In this document: positions 54,937-63,984 of the stretch, one piece after another
Layout of the letters: each line of letters opens with the position of its first letter
Numbering within the stretch: position 1 is the first letter of the stretch
Assembly: GCF_002157145.1 (NCBI RefSeq)
Contig: NZ_CP021361.1
Span: 992,001-1,056,000 of the forward strand
Source: Acidovorax carolinensis
GTDB taxonomy: Bacteria; Pseudomonadota; Gammaproteobacteria; Burkholderiales; Burkholderiaceae_C
DNA: 64,000 bases
Reading direction: 5' to 3'
The notes under the pieces: generated by a model
Told to the model about the DNA's origin: nothing
The model's database searches: none
The model's input: the letters and a program-made list of their open reading frames with translations, nothing else
Position numbers and translations under genes: made by a program

Positions 54937-55887
54937 ATGAGCACGGTGGCCCTGGCCAGCGGGCTGGGCGCGCTGCCTTCGCGCTTTCGGCGCGAGCGCC
55001 TGCTGATCGTGGGCTATGGCGATGTGGGTCAGCGCGTGGCGCTCAGCCTGCTCGCCGGCCCAGGGGCGCAGCGCCTGCGTGTGCTGGCACTCACCTCGCA
55101 GGCCGGGCGCGTGGGCAATCTGCGCGCACAGGGGGTTACGCCGTTGGTAGGCAATCTGGACCATGCTGTCACGCTGCGCCGCCTGTCGGGCCTGGCCACC
55201 CGGGTGGTGCACCTGGCCCCGCCCCCGGGTGAAGGCGCTGGTGGCACCGCCTGGTGGCGCGACCCGCGCACCGTGGCCCTGGCCCGGGCCTTGCGGCTGC
55301 GCAGCTTGCCGGTGTCGCTGGTGTATGCCTCGACCAGCGGCGTGTATGGCGACTGCGCGGGCGCGCGGGTGGCCGAAACCCGCACCGTGGCCCCTGGCAC
55401 GCCGCGGGCCCAGCGCCGCGTGAATGCCGAGCGCGCCGTGCGCCACCTGGGGCGTGCCGGCGTGCGCGCCAGCATCCTGCGCATTCCGGGCATCTACGCA
55501 CCCGACCGCGAGGGCGGCACCCCCGAGGCGCGCCTGCGCAAGGGCACCCCCGTGCTGACGGCGCAAGACGATGTGTACACCAACCACATCCATGCCGACG
55601 ACCTGGCGCGCGCCTGTCTGGCGGCGCTGTGGCGTGGCCGGCCGCAGCGGGTCTACAACGTCAGCGACTCCAGTGATATGAAGATGGGCGACTATTTCGA
55701 TCTGGCCGCCGACCTGTATGGCCTGCCGCGCCCGCCCCGGCTGCCGCGCAGCACGGCGCAGGATGCGTTGCCGGTGATGCTGCTGAGCTTTATGAGCGAA
55801 TCGCGCCGGCTCGACAACCAGCGGCTGCTGGGCGAGCTGGGCTTGCGACTGCGCTACCCCACTGTGGCGCAGGGCCTGCGCGCCTGA
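54937..55887 (+). CDS. NAD-dependent epimerase/dehydratase (extended SDR)
   Basis: The 316-residue protein has a Rossmann motif (LLIVGYGDVGQRVALSLL), a YASTSGVYGDCAG segment corresponding to the active-site Ser/Tyr region, and NHIHADDLARACLAAL. It belongs to the YeeZ-like branch of sugar epimerases/dehydratases. The substrate is unknown. It is divergent from the reductase gene; the ATG at 54937 is the first conserved start. Confidence 0.85.
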   Translation: MSTVALASGLGALPSRFRRERLLIVGYGDVGQRVALSLLAGPGAQRLRVLALTSQAGRVGNLRAQGVTPLVGNLDHAVTLRRLSGLATRVVHLAPPPGEGAGGTAWWRDPRTVALARALRLRSLPVSLVYASTSGVYGDCAGARVAETRTVAPGTPRAQRRVNAERAVRHLGRAGVRASILRIPGIYAPDREGGTPEARLRKGTPVLTAQDDVYTNHIHADDLARACLAALWRGRPQRVYNVSDSSDMKMGDYFDLAADLYGLPRPPRLPRSTAQDALPVMLLSFMSESRRLDNQRLLGELGLRLRYPTVAQGLRA

Positions 55888-55905
55888 TCCCCAACCACCG
55901 CGCTG

Positions 55906-56556
55906 TCAGCGTGGATAGCTGTTGCCCTGGCTGTCGTAGCAGCGAAACACGTTGCACTGCGTGATCCTGCGCGGTGCTGGCGGTGGGGCGGGCCGGGTGT
56001 AAACCGGGTGGCGCGGCGGAACCAGCACCACCGAAGGGGGTGTCTCCGGCCTCAATGCACGGGCTTTTTCCACCTCGGCATAGGCCTCGGGGCCCAGGCA
56101 GTCCAGGTCCACCTGGCGCTGTGCGGCTTCGACGCGCAGGTTCTGGTCATAGGTGCCGCTGGCGCTGCTGATGATGACATCGAGGTTGCGGCGCGAACGG
56201 GCGCACTCGGCAGACCGCGCATAGTCCTGCGGGCGCGCTGCCGGACGGGCGGCGCGGGCCGCGAGGTCGCGCTCCCGCTGGGCGTCGCGATCGTCGTCGA
56301 TTCGCCGGGCGGCCGCTTCGGCCTGTTGCTGCTGCTGTTTGCGCGCCAGTGCCTCGGCGGCCTGTTCACGCTCCAGCCGAATTTCCTGCGGCGTCTTGCG
56401 GGGCTCCACCTCGCGCACCGAGGCGGCCCCCGTGCAGGCGCCATCGGTGTAGGTGACCTGCCCGGTGCGCGCATCGGTGCAGCGCAGCACCTGGGCCTGC
56501 GCGGCGAGACTCATCAGCACCGCACCGGCGGCCAGGCAATTGCGCACAAGGGGCAT
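55906..56556 (-). CDS. DUF4124-domain secreted protein
   Basis: The 216-residue protein has a signal peptide (MPLVRNCLAAGAVLMSLAAQA), an N-terminal DUF4124 domain (VLRCTDARTGQVTYTDGAC), an Arg/Gln/Ala-rich coiled segment (about residues 60-110), and a C-terminal part with four Cys. Function is unknown. It follows the Arg-rich lipoprotein gene by 23 bases on the same strand, so they may form an operon. Confidence 0.8.
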   Translation of the reverse strand: MPLVRNCLAAGAVLMSLAAQAQVLRCTDARTGQVTYTDGACTGAASVREVEPRKTPQEIRLEREQAAEALARKQQQQQAEAAARRIDDDRDAQRERDLAARAARPAARPQDYARSAECARSRRNLDVIISSASGTYDQNLRVEAAQRQVDLDCLGPEAYAEVEKARALRPETPPSVVLVPPRHPVYTRPAPPPAPRRITQCNVFRCYDSQGNSYPR

Positions 56557-56579
56557 GGTGGTTTTCCTTCAGGGTGTCC

Positions 56580-57167
56580 TCAGCTGCCCTGGCCACGCGG
56601 GGCATCGCTTCTCCAGCGCGGCTGGTCCGGGCGATCCGGGCGATCCGGGCGATCCGGGCGATTTTGCCGCGCGTTGTCACCTGGCTGGCGGCGGTCGTCA
56701 TCGCGCTGCGGGCGGCGGGCCTGGTCACGGTTGCCCTGGTCCCGCTGGGCCTGTTCCCGCTGCGCCTGTTCCCGGCGGGCCTGATCGCGTGCCTGATCGC
56801 GCTCGCGGTCCCGGCGGGCGTCCTGCTCGCGGCGGGCATCCTGGGCCTGGCGGGCTTCGCGATCGCGCCGGGCTTCCCGGTCACGCAGTGCTTCGCGTTC
56901 GCGATGTGCTTCCCGCTCGCGCTGGGCACGCTCGCGTTCACGCCAGTCATTGCGTTCGTCATACCGGCGCCCGTAATAGCCGGGCGGCGGGGCCACCGGG
57001 TAGCCGTACACGGGAGCAGGGCTGCCGTAGATGTAGGCGGGCTGCTCATACACGCCGTAGCCCGAGGGCTGGGGCGTGTAGTAAGGGTCGCCAGGAACCA
57101 CGGCGCAGCCCGTGGCCAGCGCGGCAAGCGCAACGGCAGAAACAATGCGGGCAAGTTGGTGTGTCAT
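56580..57167 (-). CDS. Lipoprotein with long Arg/Asp/Glu/Gln-rich tail
   Basis: The 195-residue product has a lipobox (LATGC, Cys21), a Pro/Tyr/Gly-rich stretch (about 25-67) and then a highly charged repetitive tail rich in Arg, Asp, Glu, Gln and Ala to the end. Near the C-terminus four RPD units are encoded by a perfect 9-bp tandem repeat. No family is recognised. The tail is probably disordered or helical and highly charged. It may be associated with the cell wall or outer membrane. Confidence 0.75.
   Translation of the reverse strand: MTHQLARIVSAVALAALATGCAVVPGDPYYTPQPSGYGVYEQPAYIYGSPAPVYGYPVAPPPGYYGRRYDERNDWRERERAQREREAHREREALRDREARRDREARQAQDARREQDARRDRERDQARDQARREQAQREQAQRDQGNRDQARRPQRDDDRRQPGDNARQNRPDRPDRPDRPDQPRWRSDAPRGQGS
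56627..56662. repeat. 9-bp tandem repeat (CCGGGCGAT x4)
   Basis: Four perfect units encode Arg-Pro-Asp steps in the C-terminus of the charged lipoprotein. Copy number could vary between strains. Confidence 0.9.
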
Positions 57168-57480
57168 GGTGATCAGACTGTGGCGCTGCAGCAGGCGTTC
57201 CGCCCGCTGCGTAAAGCCCTTGAAAAGCGCCCCGGCGGGGTGTTACAACTTCTCGGGCCTATGGCATCCATTCATTAGACGCCTGAAGGCGCTACTTGGT
57301 TGACCCGGCCCCCGTGTGGGGCCTTGCCGACGCCACGCCGCAGGATGAGGCCCTGCCTGCCTGTCTGCATTGCAGTGCAAAACCCTGGCGATTGCGTCTG
57401 CAGGCTGCTGAGATGCTGAAGAGTGCTACTGAAGTTATAGCTTTTTGCGCTTCGCTGATGGGCGCTGGAGGCATTTTTTA
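57168..57480. other. Gap upstream of the lipoprotein gene
   Basis: No gene is supportable in these 313 bases. They should contain the promoter of the minus-strand lipoprotein gene and hold repeat copy 10 next to the IS. Confidence 0.4.
57430..57479 (+). repeat. Dispersed palindromic repeat, copy 10, adjoining the IS
   Basis: AAGTTATAGCTTTTTGCGC then TTCGCTGATGGGCGCTGGAG then GCATTTTTT. The right tail forms the left flank of the insertion sequence. Confidence 0.65.
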
Positions 57481-58513
57481 GGCTATGTCCCAATTACGTG
57501 TTGCGAAGCGCGCCCCAGGGCTTCTTGCAAGCAATGCGCAGGCAAGATGGACTGCCGATACCGCTCGAGCATGCGTCGCCACCCCAGATAATTGGCAAGG
57601 TATTTGGTTGCCACCCCATCAAAGCGGGCCATCCAGTTCTTTAGCCTGCCGTGATAGGCATTGACGTTCTGGATGTGCAAAGCACCCTCTAGAACCCGCT
57701 GCCCCGGTCGGGGGTGTACCACGCAATGCGTGATGCCACTGGCACGGGCGAATGCGGCGTAAACGCTGGCGCCATCCGTGCACAGCACTGCCTCACGGTC
57801 AATCAGAGGCAGGAGCACCTCTTGCACATGTGCCGCGTCCAGCCTGGCCAGCTGAAAGTCGGCGGTATGCCCTGCGCGGTCGCGTACCACCAGCACCGGG
57901 ATCTGGTCTTGGCCCGTGCCACGCGTGACCCCGACACCACCGCGTCGACGCGCCGCACGCAACAGGTGGCGCTGCCCCTTGAAGGACTCCAGGAAGAAGG
58001 TCTCATCGGCTTCGACAATGCCGCCCTCATGCCTGTCGCGATGCTCGGCGGCGGCGCGCAAAAAGCGCTGTCGCCACAGAAAGGCCGTGTTCTTGTGCAC
58101 ACCGCAGGCTCTGGCGGCCTGGCGCACCGTGAGGCCATCGATCAAGGCTTGGGCATAGGTCTGCCAGCAATCGGCCTTGCGCAAATGCGCCAAGGCGGTG
58201 CCGGTCAAGGTATTGCAGGTACGGCGGCAGGTGCGGCATCGGTAACGCCGCAGGCCTCGACTCCAGCCCCATGGAGCCAGTTGCGCTGGCGGCGCCTGGC
58301 AATGAGGGCACGCCGGCAAATCGGGCAGGCACTCTCGCCCAGCGGCTATGACAGCGGGCTCGTGCAGTATCCGCAGGGCGGTGGATCTCTGGGTGTGGCT
58401 CAGGTGGCTCGCTTGCGCCAGCCAGTGCTCAAAGGCTTGGGCGACCATGGTGACCTCCTCTATGAGTGGCCTACCTGGAGATTACTCCTGCAACACGTAA
58501 TTGGGACATAGCC
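57481..58513 (-). mobile_element. IS1595-family insertion sequence (1033 bp)
   Basis: Perfect 24-bp terminal inverted repeats begin GGCTATGTCCCAATTACG and end GTGTTGC (left 57481-57504; right complement 58490-58513). One transposase gene fills the element. The 8-bp flanks ATTTTTTA and ATTTTTCA differ at one position, consistent with an 8-bp target duplication of this family that has since mutated. Confidence 0.9.
57483..58448 (-). CDS. IS1595-family transposase
   Basis: The 321-residue protein has an N-terminal zinc-ribbon (CPHCQAP ... [11 protein letters not shown]), a helix-turn-helix ([22 protein letters not shown] split across two turns) and an ISXO2-like DDE domain ([10 protein letters not shown] for the first Asp, LCTDGASVY for the second, and a later [12 protein letters not shown]). 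Its stop codon lies inside the left inverted repeat. The frame is intact, so the element may be active. Confidence 0.92.
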   Translation of the reverse strand: MVAQAFEHWLAQASHLSHTQRSTALRILHEPAVIAAGRECLPDLPACPHCQAPPAQLAPWGWSRGLRRYRCRTCRRTCNTLTGTALAHLRKADCWQTYAQALIDGLTVRQAARACGVHKNTAFLWRQRFLRAAAEHRDRHEGGIVEADETFFLESFKGQRHLLRAARRRGGVGVTRGTGQDQIPVLVVRDRAGHTADFQLARLDAAHVQEVLLPLIDREAVLCTDGASVYAAFARASGITHCVVHPRPGQRVLEGALHIQNVNAYHGRLKNWMARFDGVATKYLANYLGWRRMLERYRQSILPAHCLQEALGRASQHVIGT

Positions 58514-58558
58514 ATTTTTCACCAAGAAAATGGCCTCTGGCCACCACACCCGGTTTGG

Positions 58559-59517
58559 TTATGCCGGCAGCACGCGCCGGATGGCATCGGCCAGGTCTTC
58601 CGCCACAAACTTGGCCACATAGCCGTCCGCACCGACGCTGCGCACATGGTGTTCGTTGGCCGAGCCCGACAGTGACGAGTGGATGATCACCGGCAGCCCC
58701 TGAAAGCGCGCATCCTGCTTGATGTGCCGCGTGAGCGTGAAGCCGTCCATCTCGGGCATTTCCAGGTCGGTCAGCACCGCCGCCACCTTGTCCAGCGCGG
58801 TTTTGCCTTCGGCGGCGGCCTGGATGGCCAGTGCATTGAGCCGGTCCCAGGCTTCCTGCCCCGACTTGACCATCTCGAACGGGGCGTGCAGCAACTGCAA
58901 CTCCTGCTCGATGAGCGAGCGGGCCACAAAGGAATCGTCGGCCGCAAGGATGATGGTGCCAGGCTTCATCACCAGGCGGGGCCCCACCTTCTGGGCATCG
59001 ACCTGGTTGTCCTCGGGCGGGGACACCAGCTGCAGGATGGCCTCCACATCCAGCACCTGCGCCAGCCGCGATCCATCGGTGTTGCCATCCAGGCGCGCAA
59101 TGCTGGTCACCAGCTTGCCGGATGTGCCGCTGGCCTCGGCCGAGAGCACCTGCTTCCAGTCGAGCCGCACGATGTCTTCCACCGACTCCACGGCAAACGC
59201 CTGGGTGGTGCGCGCATATTCGGTCACCAGCATGATGTTCAGCCCGGTCTTGGGCTTGCAGCCGACGATGGCCGGCAGGTCGAGCACCGGGATGATTTGC
59301 CCGCGCAGGTTGACCACGCCCAGCGAATACGCCGAAGCGCCCGCAATGGGGGTGATGCTGGGCATGGCAACGATTTCACGGATCTTGAAAACGTTGATGC
59401 CAAACAGCTCGGACTGGCCCAACGCGCTGTCGGCGCCCAGGCGAAAAAGCAAGAGCTCGAATTGGTTGTTGCCCGTGAGGGGGAGCGCGCTTCAATATCT
59501 CGCGGTGCGGTTTTCAT
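58559..59517 (-). pseudogene. cheV: CheV chemotaxis coupling protein, apparent single-base frameshift
   Basis: The main frame encodes a CheW-like domain (LLLFRLGADS, LGVVNLRGQIIPVLDL) and a response-regulator domain (IILAADDSFVARSLI, LTDLEMPEMDGFTL with the phospho-acceptor Asp). The start MKTAPRDIEARSP lies in another frame. Adding one G (plus strand) to the G5 run at 59479-59483 joins them through PLTGNNQFELLLFRLG and gives 319 residues. CheV couples receptors to CheA. Probably intact in reality. Confidence 0.87.
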
Positions 59518-59756
59518 GGGAATGTCCTTGGCGCTGATACGCGCTTTTACAAATTTTAGAAGCAGGAGCGCCCGGGCGGCGGGAAGTATGCGCCCAGGCC
59601 GACAAACAGGGCTGCGGCCGGGCCAACACTGCCAACCGTGCAGTGAGGCAAGCCCACGCACAAAGCGAGGCAGCAACAAGTGGCGGCGCGCCGCGCCGGG
59701 CCCGACCGAACCAATCCGCCGTATGCTCTGCGCCTTTTCCCGCATTGCACCGCCCC

Positions 59757-60245
59757 ATGACCGACCTCCACGACGACACCCCCGCACCCGTTCAAGAACC
59801 CCGCCTGTGGAGCGACGAGCGCTGGACGGCGCGGGTCATCAAGAACGAGGACGACGATGGCTGGGCGGTGGCGATGACACTGCACGGCGAGGCCGAGCCC
59901 GCACTGGTGGGTCCGTGGACCATGGGCCGCGACAAGAAAAACCCCAAGCCGCTCGACGTGTCGGCATTCAACACCCTGGTCAAGACTGCCAGCGAGGTGC
60001 TGCGCCGCCATGAGCAGCAGCTGCACGCGCAGCTCAACAAAAACCTGTTCGTCACCACCGCCCAGGGCCAGCGCGTGCGCGTGGCCCTGGCCATCGTGCC
60101 CGATGAAGAAGGCGCCACGGCCACCCTGAGTGCCCAGGATGAACTGGGCGAGGAACTGGCGCGGGTGCCAGCGCCACCCACCTTCAAGCTGACTGCCGCC
60201 AGTGCCCTGGCCTGGGTGGAAAGCGGTTTTGAGCGGCGCCTTTAA
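59757..60245 (+). CDS. Conserved hypothetical protein
   Basis: The 162-residue acidic/mixed protein starts MTDLHDDTPAPVQEPRLWSD and shows no signal peptide, membrane helix or motif I can name. Features such as DGWAVAMTLHGEAEPALVGP suggest a compact cytoplasmic domain. It is divergent from cheV, and the spacer carries both promoters. The function is unknown. Confidence 0.75.
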   Translation: MTDLHDDTPAPVQEPRLWSDERWTARVIKNEDDDGWAVAMTLHGEAEPALVGPWTMGRDKKNPKPLDVSAFNTLVKTASEVLRRHEQQLHAQLNKNLFVTTAQGQRVRVALAIVPDEEGATATLSAQDELGEELARVPAPPTFKLTAASALAWVESGFERRL

Positions 60246-60645
60246 CGGGTGCCCCTGAGGGGCGCAGGGCCGCGCGAAAAGGCCTGCGGGTGTTTACGCC
60301 GCTGGCCGCCCGGTCACCGGGGGCGCTGGGTAGGGGCTGGTCCCGGGTAGTTTTGTTGCTCTGGCCCGATACGGTTTGCCCCGCTCGCACAGGTGCCCGT
60401 CGAAGGGCTTCGGCGCGATCTGCCTGAACGGCACTTGAGACATCCAGGAGGTGGATTCTTAGGTTCCAAAATGCTATGTAATACATAGCTGCTTGCGCTT
60501 AATGGTATTGGACTAGTGCCCGGTTTTGCCTGAATTATCAGTACCAGGCAAAAATCCACCACGGCCCCGCCCCTCCGGGCAACGGCAGGGCTCCCGGAGG
60601 TACGGGGCGTTGTTTCAGGCGGCCGGCAGCCGGGGGGCGTGCCGG
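60246..60645. other. Gap between hypothetical gene and chemoreceptor
   Basis: 400 bases between convergent genes. Apart from repeat copy 11 it holds GC-rich, partly self-complementary sequence with no supportable gene. Confidence 0.4.
60476..60526 (+). repeat. Dispersed palindromic repeat, copy 11 (degenerate)
   Basis: ACATAGCTGCTTGCGCTTAA matches the left arm and core; the right half (GGACTAGTGCCCGGTTTTG) is eroded. Confidence 0.55.
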
Positions 60646-62208
60646 TCACGCCCCGGGGGCGATCGCATCGTGCCCCTCTCCAGGCAATAGCCGGAACACG
60701 GCCACGGCGTCCACCAGCTGCTGCGCCTGCGTTTTGAGGCTGTCGGCCGCTGCCGCGCTTTGTTCGACCAGCGCGGCGTTCTGTTGCGTGGCCTGGTCCA
60801 TCTGCGTCACGGCTTCGCCCACCTGGGCCACGCCCGCGCTTTGCTCGCTGCTGGCAGCGCTGATCTCGCCCACGATGTCCGTTACGCGGCGGATGGCGCT
60901 GACCACCTCGGTCATGGTGGCGCCCGCCTTGTCGACCAGTGTGGTGCCTTGTTCCACGCGCTCGACGCTGGCGTGGATCAGGGTCTTGATCTCTTTGGCG
61001 GCCTCGGCGCTGCGCTGGGCGAGGCTGCGCACCTCGCTGGCCACCACCGCAAACCCGCGGCCCTGCTCGCCTGCTCGCGCGGCTTCCACGGCGGCGTTCA
61101 GCGCCAGGATGTTGGTCTGGAAAGCAATGGAATCGATCACGCCAATGATGTCGGCAATCTTCTTGCTGCTGTCGTTGATGCCCTTCATGGTTTCCACCAC
61201 TTCGGCCACCACATCGCCACCCTGCACCGCTACGGTGGATGCATTGACGGCCAGCTGATTGGCCTGGCGGGCGTTGTCGGCATTGGCTTGCACGGTGGAG
61301 TTGAGTTCTTCCATCGACGCCGACGTTTCCTCCAGTGCGCTGGCCTGCTGCTCGGTGCGGGCTGATAGATCGTTGTTGCCATGGGCAATCTCGCTGCTGG
61401 CGGCCGCCACGCTGTTGGCGTTGCTGCGTACATTGCTCACCACGCGCGACAGGCTCATCTGCATGGCATACAGGGCGTTGAGCAACAGTGCGATCTCGTC
61501 CTTGCCGCGCACCTCGGTGGCCACCGTGAGGTCGCCGCTGGCCACGGCTTGCGATACGCGCACAGCGTTGTCCAGCGGGTTCACCACGGTGCGGCTGAAC
61601 GCAACGGCCCCACCAATGCCCAGGGCGCACACCACCAGCATCACCACCAGGCTGATGGTGGTGGCGCGTTGCGCGGTGTCTGCGGCGCGCGCAGCCACTT
61701 CGCTGCTGGCCTTGGCGATCAGTTCCCCCGCTTGGTCGAGCAATTGCGCGGGCTCGCGGTCCATGCCCGCCACGGCCTTGTCGCCGGCTTGTGGGTCATG
61801 GTCGGCCGCCGTGAACGCCTCCAGCCCCTTGCGGTAGGCGGCGCCCATGCGTTCGTGGGCCTGAACAAACTGCGACACCCGCTCGCGCCCGTCGCCGGAA
61901 GGCATGGCGCCCAGCAGCTTCTGCGCCTGCTCGTTCACGGATTTCTCCCGCTTTTCAAACGCCGCCCAATAGCGCGTGAGTTGCGCCGGGTCTTTACCGC
62001 GCAGCAGCACGTTCTTCCACTCCTGCACCTGCACCTTGAACTCGTTGAGCACGCTCGACGCCAGTCTTTCATGCTCGAAGCTCTGGGCCACGGTGGTTTC
62101 GTAGGTTTGCAGCGCCTGGTTGAGCCGGCTGATGCCGAACAGGGCCGCTGCGAACAGGAGCAGCAATGACACGGTAAAGGCGAGGGGTAGCTTCAGACTG
62201 AGCTTCAC
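60646..62208 (-). CDS. Methyl-accepting chemotaxis protein with four-helix sensor
   Basis: The 520-residue receptor starts at a GTG (62208) behind AAGGAAT: the first residues [18 protein letters not shown] form the first membrane helix. A helical periplasmic domain (about 35-190), a second helix ([20 protein letters not shown]), HAMP and a signalling domain with [20 protein letters not shown] follow. It lacks a clear CheR-docking pentapeptide at the C-terminus. The ligand is unknown. Confidence 0.92.
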   Translation of the reverse strand: MKLSLKLPLAFTVSLLLLFAAALFGISRLNQALQTYETTVAQSFEHERLASSVLNEFKVQVQEWKNVLLRGKDPAQLTRYWAAFEKREKSVNEQAQKLLGAMPSGDGRERVSQFVQAHERMGAAYRKGLEAFTAADHDPQAGDKAVAGMDREPAQLLDQAGELIAKASSEVAARAADTAQRATTISLVVMLVVCALGIGGAVAFSRTVVNPLDNAVRVSQAVASGDLTVATEVRGKDEIALLLNALYAMQMSLSRVVSNVRSNANSVAAASSEIAHGNNDLSARTEQQASALEETSASMEELNSTVQANADNARQANQLAVNASTVAVQGGDVVAEVVETMKGINDSSKKIADIIGVIDSIAFQTNILALNAAVEAARAGEQGRGFAVVASEVRSLAQRSAEAAKEIKTLIHASVERVEQGTTLVDKAGATMTEVVSAIRRVTDIVGEISAASSEQSAGVAQVGEAVTQMDQATQQNAALVEQSAAAADSLKTQAQQLVDAVAVFRLLPGEGHDAIAPGA

Positions 62209-62538
62209 GGGGATTCCTTGTTGGGTTCCGCAAACCACTGCAGTGGCAGGGAAAGTGACCGGGCCAGTCGTCTTGATCAGTCGGCCTGCGGTTGCGCTGC
62301 GCCGGAGCGACTTGCGTAGTCACTATGGAGGCGAATATGAGTTTTTGTACTCGTCTTCAGCACCGCATCGGTGTGGCGCTCAGTTCGGTACAAAGGGGCG
62401 AAATTGTATCAAATTGAACGCCGTTGTCGCGCTTGACGCCAGCGCGGTGGCAGATTGGCTCCGCACCTTCAAGCAAAACAGCCTTGCCGACAAGTGGCAA
62501 GGCTGTTCACGGAGCGAGGCGTTGGGCTGGCGTTTTGG
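62209..62538. other. Gap upstream of the second chemoreceptor
   Basis: About 330 bases with the chemoreceptor promoter region (minus strand) and the terminator of the CoA-transferase gene. I see no gene. The stretch around 62335-62420 is relatively AT-rich. Confidence 0.4.
62477..62507 (-). terminator. Terminator of the CoA-transferase gene
   Basis: AACAGCCTTGCC and GGCAAGGCTGTT form a perfect 12-bp stem with a GACAAGT loop; on the minus strand it is followed by a short T-rich run. It lies 32 bases past the gene. Confidence 0.85.
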
Positions 62539-63804
62539 TTACAACACCCCGCTGGCCCGCAGCGCCGCAATGCGCGCCGCATCCAGCCCCAGTTCGCGCA
62601 GCACCTCGTCGGTGTGCTGGCCCAGCGCGGGCGGCGCATTGCGCAGCACGGGCGGATTGGCCGACAGGCGCAGCGGGCTGGCCACGCCGGTGATCTGCGC
62701 CACGCCGTCGCCGGCCTCGCCGTCCTTCCAGCGCGGCAGCGTCACGGCCAGGCCGCGGGCCTTCACCTGCGCATCGTCAAATGCCTGGGCGATGTTGTTG
62801 ACGGGGCCGCAGGGCACGGCCTTGTCTTCGAGCAACGCGATCCACGCGGCCGTAGTGCGTGTGCGCGTGACGGCCTCCATGGCGGGGATGAGTTCAGTGC
62901 GGTTTTGCACGCGCAGCGTGTTGGTGGCAAAGCGGGGGTCCGCGGCCCACTGGGGCTGGTCGGCCGCCGCGCAAAAGCGCTGGAACTGGCCGTCGTTGCC
63001 AATGGCCAGCAGCATGTTGCCATCTTGCGTGGGAAAGTCCTGGTAGGGCGCCAGGCTCGGGTGGCTGTTGCCCATGCGGCCGGGCGCCTCGCCCGTGGCC
63101 AGGAAGCCCGAGGCCTGGTTGGCCAGCACGGCCATGCCCACGTCCAGCAGGGCCATGTCGATGTGCTGGCCCTGGCCCGTGCCGCTCACGGCGTTGTCGC
63201 GCACATGCAGCGCGGCCAGGATGGCGTTGCTGGCATAAATGCCGGTGAACAGGTCGATCACCGCCACGCCCACGCGCAGCGGGCCGCCGCCGGGTTCGCT
63301 GTCGGCCCGGCCGGTGATGCTCATCATGCCGGTCATGGCCTGCACCATGAGGTCGTAGCCCGCGCGCTCGGCATACGGCCCGCTTTGCCCGAAGCCGGTG
63401 ACCGAGCAGTAGATGAGGCGCGGGTTCAGTGCGCGCAGGCTCTCGTGGTCAAGGCCATATTGTTGGAGGCCGCCGACCTTGAAGTTCTCGACCACGATGT
63501 CGGCCTGCAGGGCCATCTGGCGGATGAGCGCCTGGCCCTCGGGTGTGGCCATGTCGATGGTGACTGAGCGCTTGTTGCGGTTGCAGGCCGTGAAGTAGCT
63601 GGCTTGGTTGGTGTTGTTGCCGTCGGAGTCCTTTAGGAAGGGCGGGCCCCACTGGCGCGTGTCGTCACCCAGGCCGGGGCGTTCGACCTTGACCACATCG
63701 GCCCCCAGGTCGGCCAGCATCTGGGTGCACCAGGGGCCGGCGAGCACGCGGGAGAGGTCGAGCACCTTGATGCCTGCAAGGGCGCCTGCGTTGGATGTGG
63801 TCAT
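62539..63804 (-). CDS. CaiB/BaiF family CoA-transferase (family III)
   Basis: The 421-residue protein has the family-III pattern: GIKVLDLSRVLAGPWCTQML, ADVVKVERPGLGDDTR, and ENFKVGGLQQYGL leading to GYDLMVQAMTGMMSITG with the catalytic Asp. It moves CoA between carboxylic acids; the substrate pair is not known. The start is the ATG at 63804. A dispersed repeat lies immediately upstream. Confidence 0.92.
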   Translation of the reverse strand: MTTSNAGALAGIKVLDLSRVLAGPWCTQMLADLGADVVKVERPGLGDDTRQWGPPFLKDSDGNNTNQASYFTACNRNKRSVTIDMATPEGQALIRQMALQADIVVENFKVGGLQQYGLDHESLRALNPRLIYCSVTGFGQSGPYAERAGYDLMVQAMTGMMSITGRADSEPGGGPLRVGVAVIDLFTGIYASNAILAALHVRDNAVSGTGQGQHIDMALLDVGMAVLANQASGFLATGEAPGRMGNSHPSLAPYQDFPTQDGNMLLAIGNDGQFQRFCAAADQPQWAADPRFATNTLRVQNRTELIPAMEAVTRTRTTAAWIALLEDKAVPCGPVNNIAQAFDDAQVKARGLAVTLPRWKDGEAGDGVAQITGVASPLRLSANPPVLRNAPPALGQHTDEVLRELGLDAARIAALRASGVL

Positions 63805-63811
63805 GGAGTGA

Positions 63812-63868
63812 ATGCTATTAATTGAGTAGCTACTCGCGCTTTGCCAGAAAGCGCTAGAGGCCAAAAAC
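63812..63868 (+). repeat. Dispersed palindromic repeat, copy 12
   Basis: GTAGCTACTCGCGCTTTGCC then AGAAAGCGCTAGAGGCCAAA, a well-kept right arm. It lies upstream of the CoA-transferase start. Confidence 0.8.
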
Positions 63869-63953
63869 CTGCGGAATGGGCATGAGGGGTGAGGCGGGCG
63901 TGTCTCCAGGCCAGGGACGCCGAGCAAGGGCCGCCCCGCAGCGAGGGCGTCGT

Positions 63954-63984
63954 CCCCCTTCCCGGCGAAGCCGAGAGAAGGGGG
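63954..63984. repeat. GC-rich hairpin at the window edge
   Basis: CCCCCTTC and GAAGGGGG flank a 15-base loop containing GGCGAAGCCGAG. The surrounding ~90 bases resemble the low-complexity dispersed repeats of this lineage, and continue past the window. Confidence 0.5.

Noticed and set aside
56627..56662. Possible CRISPR-like array
   Set aside because: The units are 9 bp without spacers and encode Arg-Pro-Asp in a gene; this is a simple tandem repeat.
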